A stretch of DNA of 64,000 bases from Exilibacterium sp. (GTDB lineage: Bacteria; Pseudomonadota; Gammaproteobacteria; Pseudomonadales; Cellvibrionaceae): assembly GCA_028280195.1 (NCBI GenBank), contig JANQMH010000026.1, forward strand, positions 17,556-81,555, given 5' to 3'. A program made the translations under genes and the position numbers. Under the pieces are notes generated by a model. That model was not told where the DNA came from and did no database searches. It saw nothing but the letters and a program-made list of their open reading frames with translations. Below are positions 27,707 through 36,387 of this stretch, piece by piece (the stretch's first letter is position 1; each line of letters starts with the position of its first letter).

Positions 27707-28576
27707 ATGATAAAAACTGAATATGCCCTGGCGTGGCGGCTGTTATTGTGCGCCTTGCCCGGCACCAGCCTGGCGCTTGACCAGTGCGCCGAGCAGGCGC
27801 GGGGGCGCTATGAGGAAATTTACTGTGCCATTAAAGCCAAGGGCGAGGGCCGGGGCCTGCCGAGCCTGGAGGATTTTCGCCGCAACGACACCCGGGTGCA
27901 GGCACTGCTGTTGAAGCGGCCGGCGGCGCGGCTGGGCATCGATGTGCCGGAGCCGAAAAAGACGCGGCCGCGGCCGCCTGCCGCAGCCGTCACCAGGCCC
28001 AAGGCGGCGGCAAAGGCCGGGCCGGCAAGTCAAAAGCCGGCCGCGGCCGCCCGATCCGGCAGGCCGAAGGCAGCGCCGGCAGTTGCCCCCGGTGTGGGCA
28101 GCTGCCGTTTTCTCGGGCAGGTGATCAGCTGTGGCGGCAGCCGTTACGAACTGGCGCTCAACCGGCAAAACAGCGCGCTCGCCGATGGGGTGCTGGGGGA
28201 AAAGAACCGCATGGGCCTGCAGGCCTACACCGGCAAACCCGGTGACCGCGCCGCCCTGCTGCGATACCTCTCGGCGAGTTACCGGCGCTATATCGAAAAG
28301 ATGCTGGAAATTGGCCTCGGCAGCGCCACCATGTCATTTACCAAGTTTTATTACACCCACCAGACTATCAGTCAACAGGGCGAAGATTTTGCGGCGCGCT
28401 TCGAAACCATGTTCAGTTTTTTAAAGAAAGACAAAGCCGGCATGAGTATCAAACCGCGCTATCACGATCAATTGCCCGGCAGCATCGGCGACTGCAGCGA
28501 ACTCAGTGCGCGGCTGATCGTTTGTGAGGCCGGCGAGAACAACTGGGTTTATGTCAAACAGCGGCCGGCGGGTTGA
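27707..28576 (+). CDS. Secreted protein of unknown function with Ala/Pro/Lys linker
   Basis: About 289 residues, not recognised. A probable signal peptide (LAWRLLLCALPGTSLA) is followed by a small domain with two cysteines, an Ala/Pro/Lys/Arg-rich low-complexity linker (residues 85-135), and a C-terminal alpha-rich domain from VGSCRFLGQVISCGG to the end with four cysteines. The start ATG at 27707 is preferred over one ten codons earlier because it puts the signal at the N-terminus. It converges on pspF with a two-base gap. Confidence 0.7.
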   Translation: MIKTEYALAWRLLLCALPGTSLALDQCAEQARGRYEEIYCAIKAKGEGRGLPSLEDFRRNDTRVQALLLKRPAARLGIDVPEPKKTRPRPPAAAVTRPKAAAKAGPASQKPAAAARSGRPKAAPAVAPGVGSCRFLGQVISCGGSRYELALNRQNSALADGVLGEKNRMGLQAYTGKPGDRAALLRYLSASYRRYIEKMLEIGLGSATMSFTKFYYTHQTISQQGEDFAARFETMFSFLKKDKAGMSIKPRYHDQLPGSIGDCSELSARLIVCEAGENNWVYVKQRPAG

Positions 28577-28578
28577 GG

Positions 28579-29610
28579 TCAGCCGGAACCGGTTTCCGGT
28601 GTTAGCGTCGCGCCTGCCTGTGCATACCGCTGCCCCAGGCGGTATTTGCGGTACAGGCCGCGAAACTGGTTATAGCTCAGACCCAACTGCCTGGCGGCCT
28701 CCCCCTGGTGATGCTGGCAGCGCGACAGGGTTCGCAGCAGTAGCTGAATCTCAAAGTCCCTGACTGCCTGGGCAAAATCGGCTGCCCGGGCCGGCGGGTC
28801 CGCTGTCACAGCGGGCGCCGCTGGTCCGCTGTCGCTGCCGGCTGCCGGTGGCAGAAACGGATCGCTGATAATATGGCCGATGGGCTGCTGCGGATTACCC
28901 CAGCGGTAGACGGAGCGCTCCACCACATTTTTCAGTTCGCGCACGTTGCCCGGCCACTGGTAGTCGAGCAGTTGCCGGGTGGCGGCGGCGCTGAACCCGG
29001 GAAACAGCTCCCAGCCCAGTTCGTGGCACATGCGCACGGCGAAGTACTCGCTCAACTCGATAATGTCTTCCCGCCTCTGTCTCAGCGCGGGCAGGTGCAC
29101 CACGTCGAAGGCCAGGCGGTCGAGCAGGTCGTGGCGAAAGTGACCGCTTGCCGCCATGGCCTTTAGGTCGGCATTGGTAGCGGCGACAATACGCACATCC
29201 ACTTGCAGCGTTTTTTGCCCGCCGAGGCGCTCGAACTCACCGTATTCAATAATGCGCAGTACTTTTTCCTGCACGCGGGTACTGAGGGTGCCCAGTTCAT
29301 CCAGAAACAGGGTACCGTCGCGCGCGCGCTCGAAGTGGCCGCGGTGCAGGCGATTGGCGCCGGTAAAGGCGCCGGGTTCGTAGCCGAATAGCTCCGACTC
29401 CAGCAGGCTGTCGGTATAGGCGGCGCAGTTGACCTTGACAAAGGGTTGATCCCAGCGCGGCGAGAGGAAATGCAGGCGCTCGGCCACCAGCTCCTTGCCG
29501 GTACCCCGCTCCCCCATCACCAGTGCCGTGCGGTTTACCGGCGCCAGCAGCGACACATGATCCAGTGCCTCCACCCAGGCCGGCGATTTGCCGATAATAC
29601 GCTGATCCAT
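28579..29610 (-). CDS. pspF: Psp operon sigma-54 activator PspF
   Basis: About 343 residues, an AAA+ enhancer-binding protein with no N-terminal receiver domain, as expected for PspF. It shows Walker A GERGTGKE, the sigma-54 contact loop GAFTGA, Walker B LFLDELGT, the WPGNVRELKN segment, and a C-terminal helix-turn-helix (GEAARQLGLSYNQFRGLYRKY). The ATG at 29610 begins MDQRIIGKSP as in homologues. It is divergent from the psp operon and is normally held inactive by PspA. Confidence 0.93.
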   Translation of the reverse strand: MDQRIIGKSPAWVEALDHVSLLAPVNRTALVMGERGTGKELVAERLHFLSPRWDQPFVKVNCAAYTDSLLESELFGYEPGAFTGANRLHRGHFERARDGTLFLDELGTLSTRVQEKVLRIIEYGEFERLGGQKTLQVDVRIVAATNADLKAMAASGHFRHDLLDRLAFDVVHLPALRQRREDIIELSEYFAVRMCHELGWELFPGFSAAATRQLLDYQWPGNVRELKNVVERSVYRWGNPQQPIGHIISDPFLPPAAGSDSGPAAPAVTADPPARAADFAQAVRDFEIQLLLRTLSRCQHHQGEAARQLGLSYNQFRGLYRKYRLGQRYAQAGATLTPETGSG

Positions 29611-29738
29611 GATTAGTAGGCTAGATATACCAGTAATTGAAGTGAAAAATACCATATTTTATTAAATTTGCCTAAATGGATGGCTTTGTTTTTCTACGTA
29701 AAAGGTAAAAGTGCAATAAAATCAGATGGTTAAATATT

Positions 29739-29755
29739 TTGGCACGCTTCGTGTT
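29739..29755 (+). promoter_or_regulatory. Sigma-54 promoter of the psp operon
   Basis: TTGGCACG followed by CTTC and GTGTT matches the -24/-12 sigma-54 consensus apart from a T in place of C at the -12 element, a deviation like that in the E. coli pspA promoter. It lies about 40 bases before the first small gene and faces away from pspF. Confidence 0.75.
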
Positions 29756-29796
29756 GATACATGCCTATCGAATAACCATGATAGCGGAGGGATTCC

Positions 29797-29946
29797 ATGA
29801 CCAGCTTTGATAAACACGGACTCATTCATTTGACGCTGGCATTTTTGTGCTGTGTGTTGGGGGTGGCCCTAGTGGGGCTGGAAGCGATCGCGAGCTTTCT
29901 GACGGTGGCCGCGGCGTTTGAAAGTCTGATGAGCATACATCTTTGA
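29797..29946 (+). CDS. 49-residue membrane peptide at the head of the psp operon
   Basis: A short gene with a strong GGAGG ribosome site six bases before the ATG, lying between the sigma-54 promoter and pspA. The product starts MTSFDKHGLIHLTLAFLCC and has one long hydrophobic segment (about residues 9-33) and no charged tail. I do not recognise it; it is not PspD, PspE or PspG by eye. Its position makes it the first gene induced with PspA. It may be a small regulator of the inner-membrane response, but that is inference. Confidence 0.65.
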   Translation: MTSFDKHGLIHLTLAFLCCVLGVALVGLEAIASFLTVAAAFESLMSIHL

Positions 29947-30014
29947 TTGTGGTTTTAAACCCGGTTGTTAGCGGCATTGACCGGGTCAGCAAGTCGTTAA
30001 GGAGACTGTAGACA

Positions 30015-30701
30015 ATGAGCATATTTTCACGCATGGCCGATATCATTAACTCCAATCTCAACTCGATGTTGGACAAGGCCGAAGATCCGCAGAAAATGAT
30101 CCGCCTGATCATTCAGGAGATGGAGGAAACGCTGGTCGAGGTGCGCAGCTCCTCGGCGCGGGTAATCGCCGATAAGAAAACCGCACAGCGCCGGCTCGAG
30201 CGGGTGCAGTCGGAAGTCGACGACTGGGAAGCCAAGGCGAAGCTGGCCATCAGCAAGGGCCGCGAGGACCTCGCCCGGGCCGCCCTGGCGGAAAAGCACG
30301 CGGTGGCCGAAGAGATCGCCGCCGTCGAGCAGGAACTCGGCGCGCTGGACGAACACCTGGATCACCTCAACGATGAGATCGGCCAGTTGCAGCAGAAGCT
30401 GAACGACGCCAAAGCCAAGCAGAAAGCCATGATGATGCGCGCCAAGACTGTCAGCAGCCGCCTCAAAGTCAAGCGCCAGGTGCACCGCGAGGCGCTGGAC
30501 GACGCCTTTGCCAAATTCGAACACTTCGAGCGGCGCATGGATCATATCGAGGGTCAGGTGGACGCCATGGACCTCGGCCGCGATGGCAAGCCGGGGCTGG
30601 CCACCGAGATAGAGGACCTGGTCAACGACGAGAAAGTAAACGACGAACTGGCCCGGCTGAAGGCGGAAATGTCTGCCAAAACCGACACCGAAAGCCGCTA
30701 G
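30015..30701 (+). CDS. pspA: Phage shock protein A
   Basis: A 228-residue coiled-coil protein of the PspA/IM30/ESCRT-III family that binds stressed inner membrane and represses PspF. It starts MSIFSRMADIINSNLNSMLDKAEDP, the amphipathic helix and family motif, followed by near-continuous heptad helix to residue 220. It sits 68 bases after the small peptide gene and has an AAGGAG ribosome site. Confidence 0.95.
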   Translation: MSIFSRMADIINSNLNSMLDKAEDPQKMIRLIIQEMEETLVEVRSSSARVIADKKTAQRRLERVQSEVDDWEAKAKLAISKGREDLARAALAEKHAVAEEIAAVEQELGALDEHLDHLNDEIGQLQQKLNDAKAKQKAMMMRAKTVSSRLKVKRQVHREALDDAFAKFEHFERRMDHIEGQVDAMDLGRDGKPGLATEIEDLVNDEKVNDELARLKAEMSAKTDTESR

Positions 30702-30810
30702 GCCGGCGCATGAGACGCCGGTAGGCGTGGCATTCGATGTCGCGTAAACTTAGTGAACCCCTGCTCAACGTGTTTTGAAACCCTGCCGAACCGGGGAAAG
30801 GATCTGGACC

Positions 30811-31059
30811 ATGTTCGACTTTTTACACGTGCCGACCATCTTATTTCTAACGGTGGTCGCCCCCATATGGATTGTCATGCACTACCGCAGCGTCAACCGC
30901 GCCCAGCGCGGCCTCAACGACGAGGACCGGCGCACTATCGAGGAAATGCTGCAGACAGTGGATAAGCTGAGTGAACGTATCGAGGCGCTGGAGTCCATTC
31001 TGGACGACAGCCAGCCCGAATGGCGGCAGATAAAGGCGCGCAGCAGTGGCGGTCATTGA
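30811..31059 (+). CDS. pspB: Phage shock protein B
   Basis: An 82-residue membrane protein, with one N-terminal helix (FLHVPTILFLTVVAPIWIVMHY) and a cytosolic coiled-coil tail (QTVDKLSERIEALESILD), as in PspB. It works with PspC to sense membrane damage and relieve PspA inhibition. The ATG at 30811 follows GGAAAGGATC; an upstream in-frame start adds 12 residues with no homology. Confidence 0.9.
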   Translation: MFDFLHVPTILFLTVVAPIWIVMHYRSVNRAQRGLNDEDRRTIEEMLQTVDKLSERIEALESILDDSQPEWRQIKARSSGGH

Positions 31060-31109
31060 GGGCACCGCTGCAGCGGCAAAGCTGAGCGAAACTGTGGAGA
31101 TTGAAACCA

Positions 31110-31625
31110 ATGTATTCCGGAAATCGTAGAGAGAGACGGCCGTCGTCGAGGTCGTCGTCAAGGTCGTCGTCGAGAAAATACCGCTGGAAACATCGCCGCC
31201 AGCGCATGCGCTCGCGCAGTTGCGCCGGCTGGAACATGAACCTGTACCGCAACAAGCAGCAGGGTAAGGTCGCCGGCGTCTGCGCCGGCATTGCCAATCA
31301 CTTCGACTTCGACCCCTGGGTCGTCAGGTTGATTTTCATCGGCGCCTTTTTTATCTTTGGCGGCCTGGTAGTGGTTGCCTATGTGGCCGGTTGGATACTG
31401 CTGTCGCCGCGGCGCGAGGATTCCGTAGAGGCCTATGAATACGACGAAGAGCGCCACAGCTACCAGCGCAAAAACATGTTCAAGTACTCGGCCAGCCCCG
31501 GGCAGCGCCTGAAGCGCGCCCAGGAGCGACTCGACCGGGCTCTGCGCCGGGTGGAGGATATGGAGGCCTATGTGACCTCGCGCCAGTATGAACTCAACAA
31601 GCAGTTTGCCGCCATAGACAAGTAA
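31110..31625 (+). CDS. pspC: Phage shock protein C with Arg/Ser-rich N-terminus
   Basis: About 171 residues. The PspC domain spans roughly residues 45-105: MNLYRNKQQGKVAGVCAGIANHF, then a hydrophobic pair of segments (LIFIGAFFIFGGLVVVAYVAGWIL). A coiled-coil tail (RLKRAQERLDRALRRVEDMEAYVTS) follows, typical of the longer proteobacterial PspC. The first 35 residues are unusual: a very basic Arg/Ser tract (RPSSRSSSRSSSRK) encoded by a GTCGTC-rich DNA repeat at about 31141-31172. Start ATG 31110 has a GGAG site. Confidence 0.88.
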   Translation: MYSGNRRERRPSSRSSSRSSSRKYRWKHRRQRMRSRSCAGWNMNLYRNKQQGKVAGVCAGIANHFDFDPWVVRLIFIGAFFIFGGLVVVAYVAGWILLSPRREDSVEAYEYDEERHSYQRKNMFKYSASPGQRLKRAQERLDRALRRVEDMEAYVTSRQYELNKQFAAIDK

Positions 31626-31722
31626 GGCCGGCCGCCGGCAGTGGCCGGGCCGGCGGCAGCGGAACTTTGGGCGCAAAAGCCGGACCAATTGACAGTATGT
31701 CGCCTGTAGTGGAGGGCCTCTC

Positions 31723-32562
31723 ATGCTGAAAATGGGGGTGGTATTGATGATCGGCGCGGCGCTCGGAGCCGCCACGCTGAGTTTGACCCCCGCTTTTGAC
31801 AAGCAGGCCGCCGGTGCGCTGGCGGCAGTCGTACCGGGGCCCGCAGGAGAAAACGCCACCCTGGCAGAGCGCGTCGCCGCGCTGGAAGCGGCCCTGGAGC
31901 AAAGCGCCCGCAATCAACTGGACTTGTTCGATCAGCTGCTGCAACTGGAAATGCAGTTGGAAGAACAGCTCAGCGCCCTTTCCGAACCAGCCAATCGCGC
32001 CTATCAAGCGGCCGGCACCGCCAGCGTGCAGCGGCGCCCGCCCCGTCCGGCGGACAATGCAAGCGCCCGCCCCAGCCGTGAAGAGCGGCGCCGGCAGCGG
32101 CTGCTCGACGCCGGTTTTGACCTGCAGACTGTCGATAATATCACCCGCCGTGAAGGTGAGCTGCGCATGGAAATCATGCGCCAGCGCTACGAAGCGACCC
32201 GCGGCCGCGAACTGGGCCCCGCCAGTTCCCGCGACCAGTTGCGCGACGAGCTTGGTGACGAGCAGTACGATCGCTATCTCTATGCCACCGGTCGCCCCAA
32301 CCGGGTGAAAATCAATGGCGTGATACCCACCTCCCCGGGTAAACAGGCGGGGCTCCGGGAGGGTGATATGATTCTCAGCTACGACGGCGAGCGCGTGTTC
32401 GCCATGAACGATATCGTTCGCTTGAGTCAGCGTGGCACGCCCGGTGAAAGCGTCAATCTCGAAATAAGGCGATCCGACGGCAGCCGCGAATTCATATCTT
32501 TACCGCGCGGGCCGATCGGTGTGTGGGGCGGTGGCGGCACTCGCGAAGATCCAGACAAATAA
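31723..32562 (+). CDS. PDZ-domain periplasmic or membrane-anchored protein
   Basis: A 279-residue protein with an N-terminal membrane anchor or signal (MLKMGVVLMIGAALGAATLSL), a predicted coiled coil (residues 45-90, LAERVAALEAALEQ...), a basic linker, and a C-terminal PDZ domain (about residues 195-262; VIPTSPGKQAGLREGDMILSYDG is the ligand-groove region). No protease domain. It follows pspC by about 100 bases in the same direction and may be part of the envelope-stress group. The C-terminus ends Gly-rich. Confidence 0.8.
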   Translation: MLKMGVVLMIGAALGAATLSLTPAFDKQAAGALAAVVPGPAGENATLAERVAALEAALEQSARNQLDLFDQLLQLEMQLEEQLSALSEPANRAYQAAGTASVQRRPPRPADNASARPSREERRRQRLLDAGFDLQTVDNITRREGELRMEIMRQRYEATRGRELGPASSRDQLRDELGDEQYDRYLYATGRPNRVKINGVIPTSPGKQAGLREGDMILSYDGERVFAMNDIVRLSQRGTPGESVNLEIRRSDGSREFISLPRGPIGVWGGGGTREDPDK

Positions 32563-32725
32563 ATTTTCAATTTGTCGTGCTTTATTTTTTCGGCCTTTGG
32601 TGACAGGGGCGGCGTAACGGTATGTACTGCGGTAAAGAATTTAACGGGGAAGCGACAGTAGTCATCCGGTCGGCAACAGCACTTTTCCAATCAAATGAAG
32701 AATGCTGATCATCAACGGATGTTTA

Positions 32726-32950
32726 TTACCAAACGACAGTGACTTTGTGCGCGTAAAGTCCTTTTTCATTGCGGCTGGGGATGAATTTGACTTTTTGATT
32801 GGGTCTTACTGATCGGTGTACCTTTCCTTCAATGCAGCTGCCGTGGAAAAAATATTTTTCCCCGTCTTCTGCCACCAGAAAACCATAGCCCAGGTTTAAA
32901 TTGTAGTATTCAACGGTGCCGAGTTCTTCGACAATATAAGTATCGTTCAT
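32726..32950 (-). CDS. Cold-shock-domain protein
   Basis: About 74 residues that align with the five-stranded cold-shock fold: GTVEYYNLNLGYGFLVAEDG carries the RNP1-like GYGF and EKYFFHGSCI the RNP2-like FFH. Single-stranded RNA or DNA binding is expected. It is more diverged than housekeeping CspA proteins. The start at 32950 (MNDTYIVEELGTVEYY) matches the family length but has a poor ribosome site; the frame is open to an ATG at 33079, which would add 43 residues of no clear type. Confidence 0.75.
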   Translation of the reverse strand: MNDTYIVEELGTVEYYNLNLGYGFLVAEDGEKYFFHGSCIEGKVHRSVRPNQKVKFIPSRNEKGLYAHKVTVVW

Positions 32951-33264
32951 AATAACTAAAAAATACTGGTGATTGTTCTGACCCAGCAGTCCACTGCTGC
33001 CCTTGAAAGAGGCTGTATTATCAACAAGGGCCGCACGTTTTACAACGCCTTTTCCGTGCAAATATGCTGCGTTTCTCACACTGCCGCTTTTCTGCCACTA
33101 ATACAGTACATAGAAGCTGTTTCATCACTCTCGACCTGCGGCGGCGGCGCCATTTATCACTCGCCGCACTGCGGCCGAGAGTCATGCAACAGTTTTTGCT
33201 TTACTGGCTGTCAGTATTGCCGCAGACGAAGTCCGTCCCGGGGTAAATTCCAAATTGCCGTTGT

Positions 33265-34158
33265 CTACCTCAAGGATTTCAGTATCTGCAGCAAATCCGG
33301 CAACAACTGCAGATAGGAACCAATATGTCCGGCGACACTGGTGGCGTCAGTTCCCGTGTGCAGAACATTGTGCTCTACCTGGTCCACTACCTCGTGCAGA
33401 AACGCCTTGGCGCGAATTCTATTGATGCCAAACTCTGTCAGTGGTGCAATCGCCGGCGTCACCATCAACATCACCAGAAAACCGGCCGCGGCGCCGGAGG
33501 CAGCGACCCAGGCAGGTGCGCCAAACCACTGGGCCCACAGCGCACCGAAAAAAGACTGCTGGCCGATATAGAAGCTGGTGGCAGTAGCCGAGCCTACGCC
33601 GACAGCGCTGCCAAAAGCGATTTTGTCGCTCAGCGATCTGCCGGCGATACCCAGGGTAATAAAGATAAATACGTCGCGGCCGCCTTCCTGTGGAACGGTC
33701 AGGCGCGCCATGGCGTGATGAAGTCTGGTGCGTGCTTCCTCGGCGGTATATTGACCTATCCACTCGTGCAGCTCGTCCAACAGCTGCGACTGCACGCCGG
33801 GGTGCTGCTGGATGTGCGCGATAATCCCCGCTTCCAATTGCGACATCGCCAATAACTGCTCGACGATAATCTGCATCACTGCCTGTTCTTTCTGGCTCAG
33901 CGCACGGGCTGGAGGGGAGTTTTTGCCGCCGCTCAGCTGCCGTGCCAGCTGCCAGAGGTTTCTCGGAATATTAGCCAGGTCTTTGGGGACATCGCGTTTA
34001 TAGCGCCAGTGCCGGCCGATAACCACCGGCAGTGAGGCGAAGTGCTGGCGATAGACACTGTCGACCCGCTTGCGCGCCGCGCCGAAATGCCCTGTGACCA
34101 GCGCCCGCAATTGCTCCTGCCAGAGCGCTTCCGGTGAATTTGCAAGCGGTGATGACAT
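33265..34158 (-). CDS. EcsC-family membrane-associated protein
   Basis: A 297-residue protein with a helical N-terminal half and a C-terminal half containing two glycine-rich hydrophobic segments (IAFGSAVGVGSATATSFYIG and WVAASGAAAGFLVMLMVTPAIAPL). The general layout fits EcsC-like proteins of unknown function. No catalytic motif is seen. It is a single gene, divergent from the Pro/Glu lipoprotein gene. Confidence 0.55.
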   Translation of the reverse strand: MSSPLANSPEALWQEQLRALVTGHFGAARKRVDSVYRQHFASLPVVIGRHWRYKRDVPKDLANIPRNLWQLARQLSGGKNSPPARALSQKEQAVMQIIVEQLLAMSQLEAGIIAHIQQHPGVQSQLLDELHEWIGQYTAEEARTRLHHAMARLTVPQEGGRDVFIFITLGIAGRSLSDKIAFGSAVGVGSATATSFYIGQQSFFGALWAQWFGAPAWVAASGAAAGFLVMLMVTPAIAPLTEFGINRIRAKAFLHEVVDQVEHNVLHTGTDATSVAGHIGSYLQLLPDLLQILKSLR

Positions 34159-34582
34159 GTCGATGAAGCTCTGGTTAAGCGTGTAAAAAAACTTGACGAA
34201 TCAGTCAAGCCATGGTTACCAAAAGTGGCACTATCCTTCCATTATTGCCCTGGAGCCCTACCTTAGCAGCAGTGGTCACCGCAAAGTTAGAGTCCTGGGC
34301 GCCAATATCTATCCTGAGGCGACAAACAGACAGAAAAGTTTAACATTATTGCAGTAGTTTCCCTGGCAGCAGGTGTAAAAAAACATGACAGTTTGGCACG
34401 CCAAAAAATGTGAAGTCGTTAACATCTTTGCCGGCGATTGCCTCTCACTTGCAGGTCGATGGCGATCTAAACTCTGACAAACAATGTACCTAAATCCTCA
34501 TCTGCGCTTGTTGGCATATTTTATTTTCATTTTAATGATCACACGCATGCTTGTTGTGGTTATTTTATTAGAGGTTTCAGAC
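34159..34582. other. Divergent intergenic region before the Pro/Glu lipoprotein
   Basis: About 420 bases with no supported gene. An open stretch from 34484 is in frame with the lipoprotein gene but lies before its signal peptide and ribosome site (GAGG at 34571-34574). TTTGGCACGCCAAA at about 34393-34406 looks like a small palindrome; its -12 side does not fit sigma-54. Confidence 0.4.
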
Positions 34583-35695
34583 ATGCTCAGAGTTGCGCGG
34601 TCGGTATTGTTCCCCTTCTTCCTTACTATGGTGTTGGCAGCTTGTGGTGGTGGGGGTGGTTCCTCCGACGATGATAATGGGTCCGAGCCCGATGTTGTCA
34701 CTGAGCCCGATCCGACACCTGAGCCCCAGCCTGAACCCGAACCCCAGCCTGAACCTGAGCCCGAGCCCGAGCCGCAACCTGAACCCGGGCCGCAACCCGA
34801 ACCGCAGCCCGCTGCGCGTATTGCCAAGATTAGTGATTCGGGTAATGACGGCCACGTTCCCGAAAATACCATTGATGACAGCCTGGCTCCGGAGTCGCGC
34901 TGGTCTTCCAAAGCGCCGGTGGGCGGTTATTCGTGGCTCGAGTACGAAATAACCGAGCCGGTTGAGTTAAGCAGCATTTTCATTGCCTTTTACCGCGGTA
35001 ATGTCAACAACTTCAGCTTCAACATCGAGGTATCCCTCGATGGAGAAAACTGGAATGTGGCTTTTTCCGGCGCATCCGGTGGCGAGACTACCGACTTGGA
35101 AAAGTTCGATCTGTATGCACCGACTACCGCCAAGTTCATTCGCATTATCGGCCTGGGTAATACCCAGAGCCAGTGGAACAGTATTACCGAAGTAGAGATA
35201 CCCGGGGTTGAAAAGATTCTGGTCGAGAATCCTGAACCAGAGCCAGAGCCGCAACCTGAGCCTCAGCCCGAACCCGAGCCGCAGCCGGAACCTGAGCCTC
35301 AGCCCGAACCCGAGCCGCAGCCGGAACCTGAACCTCAGCCGGAACCCGAACCGCAGCCGGAACCTGAACCTCAGCCTGAACCTGAGCCGCAGCCGGAACC
35401 CGAGCCTCAGCCCGAACCGGTACTGACCGATATCACCCTGAACTGGCAGGTCCCGACCCAGCGTGAAGACGGCTCGAGCCTGGCCCTCAGTGAGATTGGC
35501 GGCTACGAGATATCCTACAAAGAGGCCGGCGACCCGATTTATACCTCGATTGAGATCAAAGACGCCGCAGCCGTACAATATGTCATCGAAGCGCTGGCGC
35601 CGGGCCAATACGAGTTCCGTATCGCCACCTACGACACCGCCAGTGTATACGGGGCTTACTCCAGCACCATAACCATAACTCTGTCTGACGAATAG
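34583..35695 (+). CDS. Surface lipoprotein with Pro/Glu/Gln linkers, discoidin-like and fibronectin-like domains
   Basis: About 370 residues. The signal ends in a lipobox LAAC followed by a Gly/Ser/Asp tether. A first Pro-Glu-Gln linker leads to a domain (about residues 75-210) with [23 protein letters not shown] and SRWSS, the pattern of F5/8-type C (discoidin-like) modules found in marine polysaccharide-binding proteins. A second, longer (Pro-Glu-Pro-Gln) linker of about 65 residues precedes a fibronectin type III-like domain (about residues 280-370). The start ATG at 34583 has a GAGG site. Likely outer-membrane carbohydrate-binding; no catalytic domain. Confidence 0.75.
   Translation: MLRVARSVLFPFFLTMVLAACGGGGGSSDDDNGSEPDVVTEPDPTPEPQPEPEPQPEPEPEPEPQPEPGPQPEPQPAARIAKISDSGNDGHVPENTIDDSLAPESRWSSKAPVGGYSWLEYEITEPVELSSIFIAFYRGNVNNFSFNIEVSLDGENWNVAFSGASGGETTDLEKFDLYAPTTAKFIRIIGLGNTQSQWNSITEVEIPGVEKILVENPEPEPEPQPEPQPEPEPQPEPEPQPEPEPQPEPEPQPEPEPQPEPEPQPEPEPQPEPEPQPEPVLTDITLNWQVPTQREDGSSLALSEIGGYEISYKEAGDPIYTSIEIKDAAAVQYVIEALAPGQYEFRIATYDTASVYGAYSSTITITLSDE
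35223..35421. repeat. Pro-Glu-Pro-Gln coding repeat
   Basis: Imperfect repetition of CCTGAGCC(T/G)CAGCC(C/G)GAACC-type units over about 200 bases encodes the long Pro/Glu/Gln linker. A shorter block of the same type is at 34710-34810 in the same gene. Confidence 0.85.
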
Positions 35696-35763
35696 TCGGA
35701 CGGGTAAAGTCCAGAAAGGCGGGCTGTACTAAACAACCATCGACAGAACTTCGGTGGTAGGCT

Positions 35764-35879
35764 CTAAGCCAACTGCAGGGCTTGTAGTTCGAGACTCTCG
35801 ACAGCAGGGATGCTGTCGTGAAGACTACAGGGACGTATCCACGTCGTGTCTCGAACTACAAGCCCTGCAGTTGGCTTAG
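35764..35879. mobile_element. MITE-like element with 32-bp perfect inverted ends
   Basis: Perfect 32-base inverted arms (35764-35795 and 35848-35879, starting CTAAGCCAACTGCAGGGC) enclose 52 bases that hold two more hairpins: CGACAGC/GCTGTCG and GACGT/ACGTC. No protein is encoded. The inner words (ACAGCAGGGATGCTGT, CTACAGGGACGTA) resemble a repeat common between genes of marine Gammaproteobacteria. It sits between the lipoprotein gene and the end of the FHA gene. Confidence 0.7.
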
Positions 35880-35956
35880 GGCCGGATCGATTGGCACCGT
35901 TCCAGAGTAAGTCAATGCGCCCGGCAACAACCCCCGAACAAAGGGAATCACCTATC

Positions 35957-36001
35957 CCTGCAACATCTACCCTTGCAACATCTACCCTTGCAACATCTGC
36001 A
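35957..36001. repeat. 15-bp tandem repeat, three units, at an FHA gene end
   Basis: Three units of (C/T)TGCAACATCT(A/G)CCC type overlap the last codons and stop of the minus-strand FHA gene. Confidence 0.7.
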
Positions 36002-36335
36002 CAGTTTTCTCCAACTCCGCCTCCTTGTTATCCACAAACCTGAACGAGTTGAATCCAAGCCGCACCAGATCGTTGTTGTGCAGTCGTTGCTTGCCGAGAA
36101 TGCGCCGCTCATTGATATAAGTACCGTTGGTGCTGTCGAGGTCTTCCAGAAAAATTTCAAAAAACTGCGGAAAGTACTGATTGGGCGATAGCGTGATGCG
36201 GGCGTGGCTGGCGCTGATGGCGTTGTCTTCAATCTGAATATGGCTGCTCGGGTGCCTGCCGATGGTTACCTCGGGCGGCGACAGATCGAACTTATTCACC
36301 ACAACATCGTCGTTCAGCTGAGAAAGTGTAGCCAT
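35982..36335 (-). CDS. FHA-domain protein 1
   Basis: A 117-residue protein that is almost entirely one forkhead-associated domain. The phosphothreonine-binding residues are conserved: TIGRHPSSHI, SASHARI and DSTNGTYIN. It lies 52 bases downstream of the Ser/Thr kinase on the same strand and probably docks phosphorylated kinase or its substrates. A GGAG ribosome site precedes the ATG. Confidence 0.88.
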   Translation of the reverse strand: MATLSQLNDDVVVNKFDLSPPEVTIGRHPSSHIQIEDNAISASHARITLSPNQYFPQFFEIFLEDLDSTNGTYINERRILGKQRLHNNDLVRLGFNSFRFVDNKEAELEKTVQMLQG

Positions 36336-36387
36336 GGCTTAACTCCAGTCAGTAAAAAAGAAAATATAATTCGCCGCGCCGGCCGCT

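Noticed and set aside
34393..34406. Second sigma-54 promoter before the Pro/Glu lipoprotein
   Set aside because: TTTGGCACGCCAAA matches the -24 half, but the -12 half lacks the TTGC-type element, and the distance to the start codon is long.
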